A stretch of 64,000 bases of DNA. It comes from Adineta vaga. Lineage: Eukaryota > Rotifera. The stretch's first letter is position 1; every line of letters begins with the position of its first letter. The stretch lies in the NCBI GenBank assembly GCA_021613535.1, contig CP075497.1, positions 3,410,001 to 3,474,000 on the forward strand, written 5' to 3'. This document shows, one piece after another, positions 26,654 through 40,037 of the stretch. The position numbers and the translations under genes were made by a program. A model generated the notes under the pieces. That model searched no databases. It was not told the DNA's origin and saw only the letters and a program-made list of their open reading frames with translations.

Positions 26654-29600
26654 TCACATAATTGAGCAGTTTGTTGAAACCATTTCTATTTCTTCATCTT
26701 GTTTCGATACTTCCTTTCTATTCGTCATTGTTTCATCATCATCATCAACAACATTATTTTCTTGTTTACTCTCGTCTATTTCTCGAATATTTTCCGTTTG
26801 AGATTTTATTACTGTTGATTCTTGTTGACTATATCGATGTGAATGACGTTTACCAGATGAAATACGACGAGCGCTATCAACAGTAGGTACTTTAAGTGAA
26901 GGTGGTGGCAGCTCATTGTTTGCAACTAGAAAAGTAAAGAAACAATAATCATAAAATCAATAGAAAACTATCAGAATACTTCGTGCATTTATTTTCGTCA
27001 ATGCTTTCATAATTTCACTCTTTTCTTCCGCTTGTGGACGACTATAACCACCTGTAACTGAACCAGTAACAAGTGTAACACGTGGTTGTTTTTGATGTGC
27101 TTCACATAGCCATAAAACTTTGCCTGATGGAATTAAACATTGTTTTAAACCGGTCAATTTCTCATCAGAATCACAATTCATAATCCATCGCCGTAGATAT
27201 TCATACGAATCTTTTACTTCCATATTCATCGAAGCGGCTACCTATTTGTTACAGAGAAAAAAAGAGAAATCAATTATTAATTTCTTGAATAAATGCATCT
27301 TTTACTTCAGTAAGCTTTTGTAATTCTGTTTCACCTTCATCAGTTGTTAACATTTCTAATGATAAATCACTTTGTTTTAAAAGAAGCATAATACGTGTTA
27401 AATATGCAGAACTATTGTTTAATATAAGTTTATCCGTAATTTCAAATGGATTACCAGCTGCATGCCAATTTTCTTCATTTTCACAAAGTGCACGTATGCA
27501 TAATTTTTTTACTTTTTCTGGAGGCATTTCTTCCGTTTGATTTTGTCTCTGTGCATTGCGAGCTTCTTCATCTCGTTGTCGTTCAGCTTCGAGATCTCGT
27601 GCATGATCTTGTACATCTTGTGTTTGACGTTGAGCAGACATTTGAGCGGCCATTTCTAAACGAACTAATTCTTGACCAGATTTTTCTTTTTCACCAATAA
27701 AATCCAATGCAAATAAACGAGGATATGATCGAGCTGTCATTGCTTCAGCAAAACCAGCTATTAATCGAAGAAATTTACGTTGAGTCAATTCAAATAATTC
27801 CTAAAAGATCATTTCATAGACTAAATTGATATTGAATGATTTACAAACTTGATAAGCTGCTGTTGTTTGCTCTGTAGATTCTGCTGTTGTGTGCGTATTA
27901 GATGATATTTCTTTGATTGAAGTATTCTGTTTTGGTAAATGATTTTGAATATGAAGATAAATATCTTCAAAAGCAGTTGGATTTTCAAATTGAAAATTAA
28001 CTTGTGGACAAGCCAAACTACACATGCCAACTTCAGTGGTTCGCCATTTATCTCCATTACCAAATACAGCGAGTATGACAGGTAATCGAAGTGTATTTTT
28101 AGCAAATAAAAATTCATTTCGACAAACTTCACTTTGAGTATATTCATCAGAAACACATGCAATAACAAGTTTAGTATTTTTTAAACCCTTGAAAAGAATA
28201 ACTAACGAAATTTTACGAAGAATAAAAGCAAATTTTCATACATGAACAATATCATGAAGTACACCAGATTTGCCTAAACGAGTAATATCCATCCAAACAT
28301 TCATATTACGTCCTTCAAGATAATCCTATTCACAAACACACACAAAATGATCTCTTTCAGAACAAAAAAAACTGTTCTACCTTCATTGATCGAGGATCTG
28401 CCCAACCAATTGAAGTAGCCGTTGGTTTTGTACCTGAAAAGAAAATGTCAATCATTCGAACAAAGAAATCATTTGTATACCTTTATTAACAGCATCATGT
28501 GAATTTGACCAACAATAACTAATAAATACATCAGTTGGTTGATCACGTGAATTTTGTTTACTTTTCTTATCTCCATTTTCTTGTTCAATTAGATCAACCA
28601 ATTCAATAATTCGATTATCATATCGTTTAAGATTTTGCATATTAACATAGAGTTTATCTTGTAAAGCAACACCAATATCACTTTCTTTCCATTTCGAATC
28701 TGTTCCAAATAAAAGTGGAATAATTGGTTTACGTAAAATACTTAGAATTGTTTGTAAAGCATCATAAAGATTTTTATTTTCAAAATTTTGAATTAATTCT
28801 GTTGAAATACCAAATAGAATGAGTTTTGCTTCTTTAACAATTAAATAATGATTTTCAATTTTGAAATCTTTCATTGAATCAGGTGTCCAAATTTTCAAGC
28901 CACGTTCTAAAAGAATAGGTTTTTCTTCTCTTAAAATGAATAATTAGATAATGTCAATATACTTGTAAGATCATCTTTAACTTTTCTTGGATCAACTTTA
29001 GATTCAATTTCTGCTATTGTTGGAATATGTTCAGCTGGATAGAGATACACAACATCAACTGCCACATTTTGTTTGTAAGATTTGAGATCACGTACTGAAT
29101 ATTCCAAATGTAGATCATAATTACTTTTACTATCTGGTGGAATCAATGCTTGTACTAACGAAACAAGACAGGCAGAGAGAGAGAGAGAGAGGAGTGAATG
29201 AATTAGTGTATAGAACAATCTTACAATCAGTAACAGATGCAACATGAAAAAATCGATGACATTGAATAGATGGTGATTTAAGTTCAATTGCGCGGTTGAT
29301 TAATGAAGAAGAAAACTGCCATGGTTCATTGGTACCCTGATTGAAAAAAAAAGAGGAAATATTCAATTCGAAATGATATTTTCAAGAAATGCATACAAGT
29401 TCAACACAATCTGGACATGGGAAAGCAATATCATATGTTACACCAAAAAAGGATTCATTAACGAGACCTTCAAATACTTCATGAATTAAGAAAAGTATAT
29501 TATCTGGTCGAACACCTTGTATTTTAATAACGATATGTCGATCTATGAAAATAAGAACAAACATCAATCGAAAAATAAATTTATTCAAATGTCAAACAAA

Positions 29601-32600
29601 CCATCTTCACGAATAATAACTGCTCGATGATTATTTTTAACTAATAATGATCCATACCGCCAAATGGTTGATTTATCTGAAAATTGAAAGAGACGAACTT
29701 GTGCACGATTGAATAAACCCGCTACAATGAGAAAAGAAACGACGTTATTCCATTGAACATACAGATCAGAATAGATTTACCTGGTAAATAATTAAATGTA
29801 TATGCTACTTTCATTTCTTGAATTTCAGAATCATTATTATCTTCATTCCATGTATACTATAAACGATGAAAATAGTCATAAACGATAAGTAAAATGAATT
29901 TATATAGAGAACATACTTCAGGTTCTTCTTCTGGTAATAAACATGGTACTAAATTCATATTTTGATCAGGCACAGGAAATGTTAAATCAAATGCTTCCGT
30001 TAATTTCAAAATCCATGGATGTAAATCTGATTGATAATCTTTCCAAATAATTCCAATATCCGAATGATACAATCGTCCATCTTTTACAGGACTATCTTTG
30101 ATACTAACAATACAGGCCATTACATTAACAATCCATTGTGGATTGATAACAACATAATTTTTTAAATGTTCCGATGAAAAATATTGTAACGAACCAAGAT
30201 CATGTAAAAATTGAATTGCTTGTAAAACTTCATCGGGTTCGAATATTCCAGCATCATGAGCAATCTCTGCTGCTGTTTTATATTCGAGTATATCATCAGA
30301 TCGTGTTGTAATTAATTCTTCAAATTTTAACCATGCTTTTGGAATCTGTTCATCCATATAAGGTAATGCTAATGTTGTTCGTATAATATTTTCAATAAGA
30401 TCACTAACATTTTCACCTGTATATGTACTAACATTATAAAATTCAGCTATTTGAGGATAACGTCGTTTAAGATCATCCTGACGTAAATCAATACGAGAGA
30501 CTTGATCCATATGAGTACCAACAACAAAAATAGGTGCATTTGGTGCATGACAACAGATAGATGAGAGCCAAAAATCCAATCCAGCATGTTCAGCACCGAG
30601 ACGAATATTCCATGCTAAGACATAAACAGCTTTCTTTGCCAAAAAGAACTAAATGTACAAAATGAAAAGTACACATTCATTCCAACAGAAACTAATTTCA
30701 TCTATATATCTATATGTATATCTTACCTGATGAGTATGATAATAAACAGATTGCCCAGCAAAATCCCAAACACTAAATTCGAGTACATCATTCTGTTCAC
30801 TCAATGGTACTTTCCATTTGACAATATCAATACCATCGGTTACTGCCGGTGCAGAATTCGAATGTGATTCAAGAAAAGCACGGACAAGACTTGTTTTTCC
30901 TGCACCTCCAAGACCAACTAACATAAGTTTTGTTCGTTTACATGCTGTCGAACCACTAATCAATCGTACTAAAAATGCCATTGTCTGTGTAAAACCACGT
31001 CGTGTAATTTCTGCCGGTGGTGTTTTTAATGATACACATCCTGTTAAATTCAATTCTTTTAATGGTAATAATCCAACTTCTGCACTGATAGTTTCTAATT
31101 CAATACAATGATTTAGATTAAGTATCGAGAGATATCGAAGAGTTTTTATTGCATCAGGTACAGTTTTAATTGCTTGATATTCAAGAGTTAATGAAGTTAA
31201 ATTTTCCAATTGAAAAATTGCTAATGGAAATCCTGATGTATCAGTAAGAAAGGATTCTTGTTTAAAAATATCAGATTCATCGATAGTCGATGGTTCAACA
31301 GATGATCGACCAGAACTTGGCTAAACAAAGACAAAACAAATGACATAAGATGAAAACAAAATTTGATCTTACTATTTTTGTTTGTGTTGATCTTAAACGT
31401 GGAAGATAACGATAGATATGTGCATTCATAAGATTAATTTCTGAATAAGATAAAACTCCATTCGAATCTTCATCATACATTTGATAAATTTGTCTTAATT
31501 CATCTTTGCTTAGAAATTGTATAAATTTTTTAACAAATGAATCATATTGAACAACTTCATTGACACTCATACCATTCACACCCCACCAAGGAACACCATT
31601 TAATACTAAATTTGTCAATTTCGAACGTGCATCTATTCCTAATGTGGATGGTAATGTTGTGAAAATACTATCGGTAATCATTAAAGTTTTTAATTCTGAT
31701 GAAAATCTTGATTTCAGATTGATTTCATTTAATTGACCTAGTTCATTTAATATCACTGATTGCAAAGATCGTGACATGAAAAGGTCAATTGGTAAACTTT
31801 CCAATGGATTTTGACTTAATTTAATATGCAATAATTTCTTTAAAGAACGAAATTCAAGATCAACTGATGTTAAATCATTATTTTCTAATGAAAGAAATTT
31901 TAAATATTTCAATGTATCTATATTTTTATGAGTTAATTGAAATCGATCAATAATAACACTATCAATACAAATAAATTCTAATGCATTAAATTTTAAGAAA
32001 AAATCATCATTTAATATTAAACGATATTGCATTGCATTCTTTTCTGGTTTTCTAAATTCAAAAAAGAATATACTTGGTGCATATACACCAATAAGATTTA
32101 TACGCTGTTGAAAAGGTGTATCTGATGTTTTTGTTTTACTTTCATCATCACGAAAGAAACCACAATAATAACATTCACCATATTTACCAAAATCAAATTG
32201 TTCTGTTTTGGGAAGATTTATGTCAGAGAAATTTACTGAATTAAGACTTTTCTTAAAAGCTACATATAATTCTTGATCATTATAAGAGATATGAAATAAT
32301 TCTGGATTTGCTTCGGATATTTCAGTTCCATAACGTTGTATATAGAAATCTGTACATTTCATACATGTTATATAGGCACTTAATTCTAACCAAGAACGTA
32401 TATAATATTCAATATGTTGTTTCGTTAAAATATCATTCTTATCGGAAAGTAATTTTGATATCGAAGGAGCTATTGGATGTTTCTAAATCAGAATAAATAG
32501 AAATCAGAAGTAAAATTATTTTAGTATTTTATTAAAATTTACTTGATTACGAGCTAGATCAATTGCAGTCATCATACAGCATGAAATAATTGACATATCC

Positions 32601-35600
32601 AGTTCTGATTTCTTTGTAGGATTACCTATTGTATCCAATAAATGAGCACCAGATACAATAGTAGTTCCATCTATCGGTGAATAGCCTAAGACAAAAACAA
32701 AGATTATAGAATTACAAAAGGAAATCACTTGATTTTACATCGATGATTGCATGTCAAATGAAGAATAACATTAGAGATATCTTGAAATTGTGTTAAACAT
32801 GGATATTTTAATATAGAAGTTTTGAATGGTGTTGGTAGCATAACTAAACCTGGACTTGAGAATGCAGTTACACTCGTTCCTGTCATTCGATGTTCAAAAA
32901 GAATTGGATTAGTTATTTCATTTTGAATGATTGTATTCATTTTTTGATATTTAACACGAACATTATAATAATGTCGACATGACAGACGAGTAAATTCACT
33001 TTTTGTTATACCATGAGGATAATAATCTATTGTCATACCTTCAGTTTGTAACTAAACAATCAAAAGAAGAATATTCATTTCTCTCAATGGTAAATTAGAC
33101 TATTTCTTACATAGTTAAAACATTCATAAGGGATTGGTTCTTCATTTTTTTCTGTCAAATAATTTCGCCAGCTAAATGGACCATTATAAGCTAAAATAAA
33201 CGATCAATTACTTGAATATAGAACACAATTTTGTTCATAATTACATTTTGGTTTATCAAAACGATTGAATGTTAAATGTGGATTCGCTTTGTTCGTATTG
33301 ATATTATTATATGTAACTCGTTGGATATATTCCCAATAACCGCATGGATGAAGATCAGAATGATCAGTTTCGACAGTATAATCATACGTTGACGTCCATC
33401 CATCGAAATTAATTCGTATACGATTATCTTCATAAACCTCAACTAAAAAAAGTTTTGTGCAAAACTATTGAAGATTGAAAAAACAATCACGTACTAATAT
33501 TTGCAACAGCTAAAATACTTGGATTTTTTCGATCTTTAGCTTCGAGACGCATGCCAACTTTCCATGGAGTATCCGGTTTATCTGGTACAAGCTTCGGACT
33601 AGTTAATGCAGGATTCAGAACAAAAGCCGTATCCTATGATGAATAGCAAGTGAATTTCATATGAAATTATCGAATACTAAAGAAAACTAACAAGTTTTGT
33701 TTTATAATGATGAACAATTAATTTCATATTTCGATTAACATTATCAATTCCTGGACTTTGAATAAATGGTTGAAACATTGCTTTGTTAGTTCTACGTTTT
33801 ATTATTTTGCGAGACCATGGAATATCATCGATAGAAAACACTACTTCATATATATTCTAATTAAAAGAAAACATGTTCATGTATTCAATAGAAAAAAACA
33901 AAATTGATCAATTACTGGTTTATGAGTATAGAGAATATCTATACGTAATCGTAAACCATTGTAAAATTCTTGTAAATCATTCTTTTCTTTTGCCTTTGCT
34001 TTGGAACGTTTTAAACCTTCAAGACCACCAAAACTACGAATATCATCCAGATACGATCTTGTCTAAGAATTCAAAAATAATCTTTCGTAATAAAAAGAAA
34101 AAATCATTCATTAAAAAAGTGACATACTGTTTCTGTTAGTGCCGTTGAAGCCATTATTTTATCTTTCTTACGTTCATCAACACGAGCAACACCATATTCA
34201 AAAAGAATTTTCTCATCTTCTTTTACATGAAAATTATTCCTAAGAATAGAGTTTTCAAATGAAGAACAAAAAAAAACAATACGTAATTTCAAACTTACAT
34301 CAAACATCCAATTTGAATTGAGGACAGTATCGGTTCTTCTGAATGTGTTGATTCATCATCCATATTAAGAAATATAACTTCAAACGAATTACAACCATCT
34401 GGTCGCATACAATGTTTACCCGTATAAGATAGTAATTTTCTCTCAAGTAAAAGTGTAATAAAACTCGATTGATCTTTTTCAGATTTCTCATCTTTTGTTG
34501 TATCACGTGCAGGTGATAAATTCATACAAGCATTCTAAAAATGGAAACTTTAATTCAAATCGAATTTTATCAAACAAAACTTTACATAGAGAGATTTATT
34601 TGCTGAAGGACGAATACCACATACAGAACAAACCGTTGACAATGTGGGAGCTGGTGAATAATGATATAGAGCTAAATGTTGCCATTGAGAATGCATCATT
34701 TCATTTCCTTAAATTAATTTTTATCATAATCGATTTTTTAAATCATTCATTTTACTTACCAACGATTGCTTCGAAAGGTTCAGAAACTGTCCTATTGACT
34801 ACTTCAATCTATATGAAGAAAACCATATTGATATTAACCAAACACAAGTTTCTAGAATTCACTTTAAAAGCATAATCAAGTTTGAATAAATATGCCCAGA
34901 TAATCACATAGTATTCTCGTACAAGATATTCAAATGCTTCTTTAATGACATTTTTCGATGTGTCTGTCGTATCTGTCGATAATAAATCAAGTGTCCGAAA
35001 AGTAACTTTGATATCTAAAAAATTCATTCAATTTGAAGAATAATATTTATAAAAGAGACAATTTCGCCTTACTTGTTGTTTGATTAACTTTATGTTGATA
35101 TTCTACTAAAATCTCTATCGCACCTTCTTGAATTAAAAGAAAATTTTGTGAAGTAAGTAATAATTTCTGTGAAGGAAATAATTTATATAATTGAAATAGA
35201 ATCGATGCATCACATGGATGTAATAAATGAAAATTAATAATATATTCACGTTCATCATTTGACCATGATTCCGACCAAATTTGATTCTAAAATATAACGC
35301 AAAAAAAGATTTGTTTATTTAATTCATTTTTTAACAAGAATATTTACTAAAGGAACAGCTGATACGGATGAAATTGAATTGAATAAAACAAAAATTTGAT
35401 TATCATGTTGATCATCTGTATTGACTGCATAAGCAATATTCCATGCACCGAATAACCATTGAAAGAATTGCATCTAAAAATGTTTTAGAAAGAAAAGCAA
35501 TGATGAAATCAGATTGACTTACTTCATCTTGATTGATTGTAAATTTTTTAAAATCTTGTTTTGTAACAATATGAATCTCTTTTCCAAGTGTAGATCTAAT

Positions 35601-37697
35601 TTGATCGAAAATTTGTTCAGTTTTTTTATGTGAACGTGTTTCAATGTTAATAAAATTATTAATTATCCGACAAAACCATTCAATATCCGTAACAAAATAG
35701 GATTGTCCATTTGTCGTAGAATGAATATCAAGAACTTTATCCTTTGGAGAAAAAAGAACAACAGATTCATTATTCATTTTGTCTTTTTCATCTCTTTCAC
35801 TTACAGTTATTAATTTATGTCGAAAATACAATTTTGAGAGTTTGGTTGAATTATAGATCGTCGTTTCTTCATTATTTGTTTTTGCTTTTGTTATTAATTC
35901 TTCTACAAGCTTCAGAATTGGTTCATTGGTTTTCAATACTTTCTCTCCAGAATTATTATCAATACTAAATGTATACAATGAATTACAATGTTTAACAGCA
36001 TCTTTTACGATATGATTTGATAGAAACGATGGATCCTACAAATCAGAAACATTTGATTAGAAAACCAAGATGAAATTATCGAAATGAAACCTTTTGTTTC
36101 AAGGGTAAACATTGATCTTTGTGTATTTTCTTGATTAACATATCACATTTGCTTTGAACATGTAATAAACTACTAAGATAATGATTTCGTCGATAATCAT
36201 CATTTTCCGATCTGAAGAAATATAGAAAAACAAAATTTTTCCTCAAATTGAATATCTCATCAAATTTCTTACACATTTGTAATATCATTATCAATATATT
36301 GAGTATAAAGATCATGCGCAGATTTTGAAATATGTTTCAATTGTGAATGTATGGTTGATAGAAATTGATCGATAGAATCTTCACTATCAATAATCAATCG
36401 AATTTGTTGATTCTAGTATGAAATACTGAAGTATTGACAAGTTGCTGTTGATCTTATCTACTTACTAGAATTGTGAATGATATATTACAATCGACAGAAA
36501 ATAAACATTTAAGAAAATCATCAACATTTGAAACAACGATATAGATGATTTGTGGATGAAAGGATGTACTTAATTCTTTGAATAGAATAGACTTAAAGAA
36601 AAAAAAATGAATAATAAGATTAGAGAAAACAAAATAAATTTGTTAAATTTACATTTATACATTCGAGAAATGCTACTTGACATTGATCGTATGTTGATGA
36701 GAGATAATTGACTACCATAGGAGGATTTTCTTTTGATTTTTGAATTTGATTTATTATCATTTGTTGCGATGAAAGAATCGAATTTTGTTCAGATGTCGCA
36801 TGATAAATCAATACTTTAACGATGGATGTTTTCGTACTCTATGATTTGATACAATACAGTTTAAAATTCACATCTAATTAAAAAATCTTACTTGTCCAAA
36901 GAATTTTTCAAGTTTAGTGATTGTTTCTTTAGTTAAATCTTTCTTATTATTGATTATATTACGAGCATGAAGTAATAATTCTACATCCTGAATATAAATA
37001 ATACTAAATCGAGTAGAAATTCGTAAATGCAAATCTTACCACTTTAATTCGTTGTACTTTGTGTTTGTCAACTATTGTTTGAATATAATTTAAACCATAT
37101 GGTGTAATATGAGGGCATGCACGAAATCGAATTGTATCTAAAAGTGGCCATTCTAGTTGACTTAATTCATAAAGATGAACATCGGTTAATAATACACTTG
37201 CGTCACATATGAGTTTTCCACTTGTTTTTGCGTATTCATTGAATATAGTCTATACGAATAAAATAAGTGATTGTCTGCAAGCTTTATAAACTTACTCTGA
37301 AATTTTTCATGGAAAATGAATCTTGAAAAGTATCGTTGAGATTATGCGTCCTTGAGATAGGCGGTAGAGGAAGCTGTGGAATAGCAAAATTATCCATAAA
37401 ATTTTCTTCTTCGTATGCTTGAGATTGATATTCTTGTGGAATAGCAAATTTTGTCTGAGCTATTTGTTGCATAACACGTTTGTTTGGTAATGATTGAGTT
37501 TGCATTTGTGGCGGAGGAGGTGGTATTTTAAAATCTTTTTTTAATTTTTGCACAACTTTAGTCGGTGGTCCTTTCTTCGAAGGAATTTCTGTTTCTTCCA
37601 TTTCAAGCACATCATGATCGTCTTCTTCCGTTGGTTCTTCTGTTGGTTCATAATATTTCTTTGGATTCGCTTGCTTTTTCGAAAGCTTTTTACTCAT
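26654..37697 (-). CDS. Giant Roco protein: degenerate Roc-COR, MBT, LRR/EF-hand, Roc-COR, two TIR-like domains
   Basis: About 11 kb of exons separated by 45-75-nt introns, with no internal gap or stop-plus-start break, encodes roughly 2,900 residues. Order on the minus strand: Pro-rich N-terminus; LRR-like piece (about 37200); diverged Roc (36830-36100) without P-loop or DxxG; diverged COR (35970-34300); MBT repeat (about 33620-33130; WKVGMRLEAKDRKNPS, FDGWTSTYDY, LHPCGYW); LRRs (32010-31590); EF-hand loop DEDSNGVLSYSE (31436-31477); more LRRs. Then comes Roc with G1 GLGGAGKTS (30887-30915), G3 DFAGQ (30751-30768) and G4 THMDQ (30501-30518); COR to about 29380; a TIR-like domain (28930-28600); an intact TIR with DVFISYCW (28506-28532) and a candidate catalytic Glu in SEVCRNEF; and a polar tail. 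Roco proteins are GTP-switched scaffolds and TIR domains signal in immunity or cleave NAD. No kinase is present. Splitting into two genes near 32500 is possible but unsupported. Confidence 0.8.
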
Positions 37698-38111
37698 AAT
37701 TACGAAATCAAATGATTTTATTCGAGTAGATAGATCAGTTGTAAGACCACGACGTTTATTCTTATTATTTCATCGACATTTGTTGACACACATAGAAAAA
37801 TTGACATGGTGACAATGGTAACGACAATAACATAACAGAACACGATGAATTTTATTTGTCGTTCTTCACTCATGTCTTACATATTTTCTTCTTTTTAAAT
37901 GCAATTTTTAGAGCATAATAGTGTTTCCTCTTATTTATTTTTACCAGAATACTACAAACGACGATGGTTTCTTTTGTTTTTTTTATAAACTTTGTCATGA
38001 CCCACTTCCAAGTCACTCTTACACAAAGCGTTGCTAAGATGTTTCTTTCGATAAAGAGAAGTGCGTTGTAGAACACAAAATGCAAGAAATAAAAGAAAAA
38101 TATAATGACAT
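37698..38111. other. Intergenic, about 0.4 kb, no gene seen
   Basis: This is the region upstream of the Roco start codon and downstream of the hydrolase stop. It is AT-rich with no convincing frame or repeat. Confidence 0.45.
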
Positions 38112-39453
38112 TTATTTTCGATCTAATATATCAATAATTTGTTGAATGTGTTCATCGCTAAGTTTATAAACAACAGCTTTGTTTTTGAGTGAACAACGAC
38201 TCATTTTAGCGACTGATATTAATGGATAAAATAGCTTCATTGTTTGCGTTTTGGGATCAAAATCAATCAATTGTAAATGACGAAAATTCGATGAACGTAA
38301 TCGATTCCATCGTTTGTATGCCTTTAAATTATCAGATAGGAATTAGAATGAATTTTAGTTTAGGAAAAAAAAACGATTCTTACAACACAATATTTCGTAT
38401 GATCTATATCAGGAATCCAAAAGACAACAATATGTATATTGAATCGAGCCAAGGTCACTTCGAAATCCTCAAGAAAAACAAGAAAAATTCAAAACTTTTA
38501 ATAGATGTTTTCATTACCCCAATTTTTGCTTCACCAAAATCACCAATGACAGAATTATACAATACAAGATTACGGTTTCGAAACCATTGAGGATACCGAT
38601 TAATAGTACGTACAGTTGTTGCTGCTCCACCTATTTATCAATTCATATTCTATTAGATGTCAAAAGTCTTTTGAACTTACCACATTGAGCAATAACATAA
38701 ACGGAATGTTGAAGATGAAAACTTGAGAGAACAGCAATAAATATTTCAGGACCATATCGTTTCCAACTTGTTTGATCTAATGTTCGACCACTTGATCGAC
38801 CAAAGCCAGGCAAATCAATAAAGATTGTAGAATATCGACCTCGTTGATCCAATGGATAAGCTAGCTTAATCCAACTATCGTGTATTTATAAATAATAATA
38901 AAAAGAAAAAAATAGAAAGAAAAATTTTACTTAGCCCAATTGCGACCTGCACCAAAACCGTGAAGAAAAAGTATGGTCGGTTGATTTTCTCTATTCAAAA
39001 CTAAAATTAAACAGATTTGCAGACAAGATCGTGATTTAACAAACTTTAAAGCATAATTGCCATTAACTGTAAATAGAAGATTATTAACTTTAATTGAAAT
39101 TGTTGTACTATGCATATTTTCAAGTAACCATGCACGTTCAGTTTCTTCTTCGAAAATAACTTGAGAATTGAATAAGTCAGTGGCTTGTGATGACAAAGTA
39201 TTTCGATCTCGTCGTTCAAATAATACATTTGACACTGTAATTCATTTCGATAAGAAAAATTTGAACCAACAAGTAGACGAGAAAACTTACATAATGTTCG
39301 AGAAGAATCTAGTGGATCTAAATAAGCTGATTCTTCTAATTCGAATTCATTCGATGTTTGAACACGTGCTGGAGAATATTTCCGTTTTGGACTTTTTGAT
39401 GCATGTCGAGTAATACTTCTACTCTTGTTCTTAGATTGCACAGGGCTTGTCAT
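38112..39453 (-). CDS. Alpha/beta-hydrolase-fold protein with Cys at the nucleophile position
   Basis: The exons give roughly 320 residues: a Lys/Arg/Ser-rich N-terminus (MTSPVQSKNKSRS), then an alpha/beta hydrolase. Visible elements are TILFLHGFGAG (HG oxyanion loop) and TIFIDLPGFGRSSG (the beta-4 DxPGFGxS motif). The strand-turn-helix elbow reads VIAQCGGAAT, which replaces the usual GxSxG. The nucleophile Ser is therefore Cys and the first Gly is Ala. The C-terminal part (IDFDPKTQTMKLFYPLISVA ... DRK) is short and I could not place a catalytic His with confidence. Exons near 38290-38510 are uncertain: either a tiny exon lies there or 38510 joins about 38310 directly. Substrate is unknown; it may be a pseudo-enzyme or a Cys-dependent hydrolase. 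Confidence 0.75.
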
Positions 39454-40037
39454 TTTGACACTTCAATATTCATCAATGCAATGTTATTATATATCTCTTC
39501 ATCCTTATCTCGAACAACTAAAAACCATCATCTCCATCTATTCTTTTCGAAGATTTTGTTGCTTTGAAGTTTTTACTGATCTCTTATCACATTAGAAAAA
39601 CAAAAGAAATACATTTTGAGTAAATATATATAGTCATCTTATAACTATTACTTTATTTGATCATATGAAGTATAAAGATAACGAATAATAGTATATCGCT
39701 GAAGTTTCGATCGATCTTTGGATTAAGAAAAAAACATTCGTATTTATCATAAAGATTTCAATGTATGGTCATTTTAACAAAACATAATCTTCACTGAAAA
39801 TAACACACTAGTTGTTGTATGTTGTAATCAGTATTTAGATATATTTACTTTTATTCGAAATAAATAACTACAATGTTTTTTCTTCATCATAGCTTATGAA
39901 GTTAAGTAATTATTGCAATATCATTGTGCATACTAAAAGAAACATCTATCTTTTGGGTAGTTTATTTAGAAGTTTATAGTAGCAGCAAATGTACAGCATG
40001 AATAATTAGTTCAAGTTTCAGAATAAATATATGAAAA
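39454..40037. other. Intergenic, about 0.6 kb, no gene seen
   Basis: This is AT-rich spacer between the hydrolase start and the dispanin stop (both minus strand). No feature recognised. Confidence 0.45.

Noticed and set aside
29176-29193. GA dinucleotide tract as a coding element of the Roco gene
   Set aside because: It falls in an intron between two COR-to-TIR exons; a simple microsatellite.
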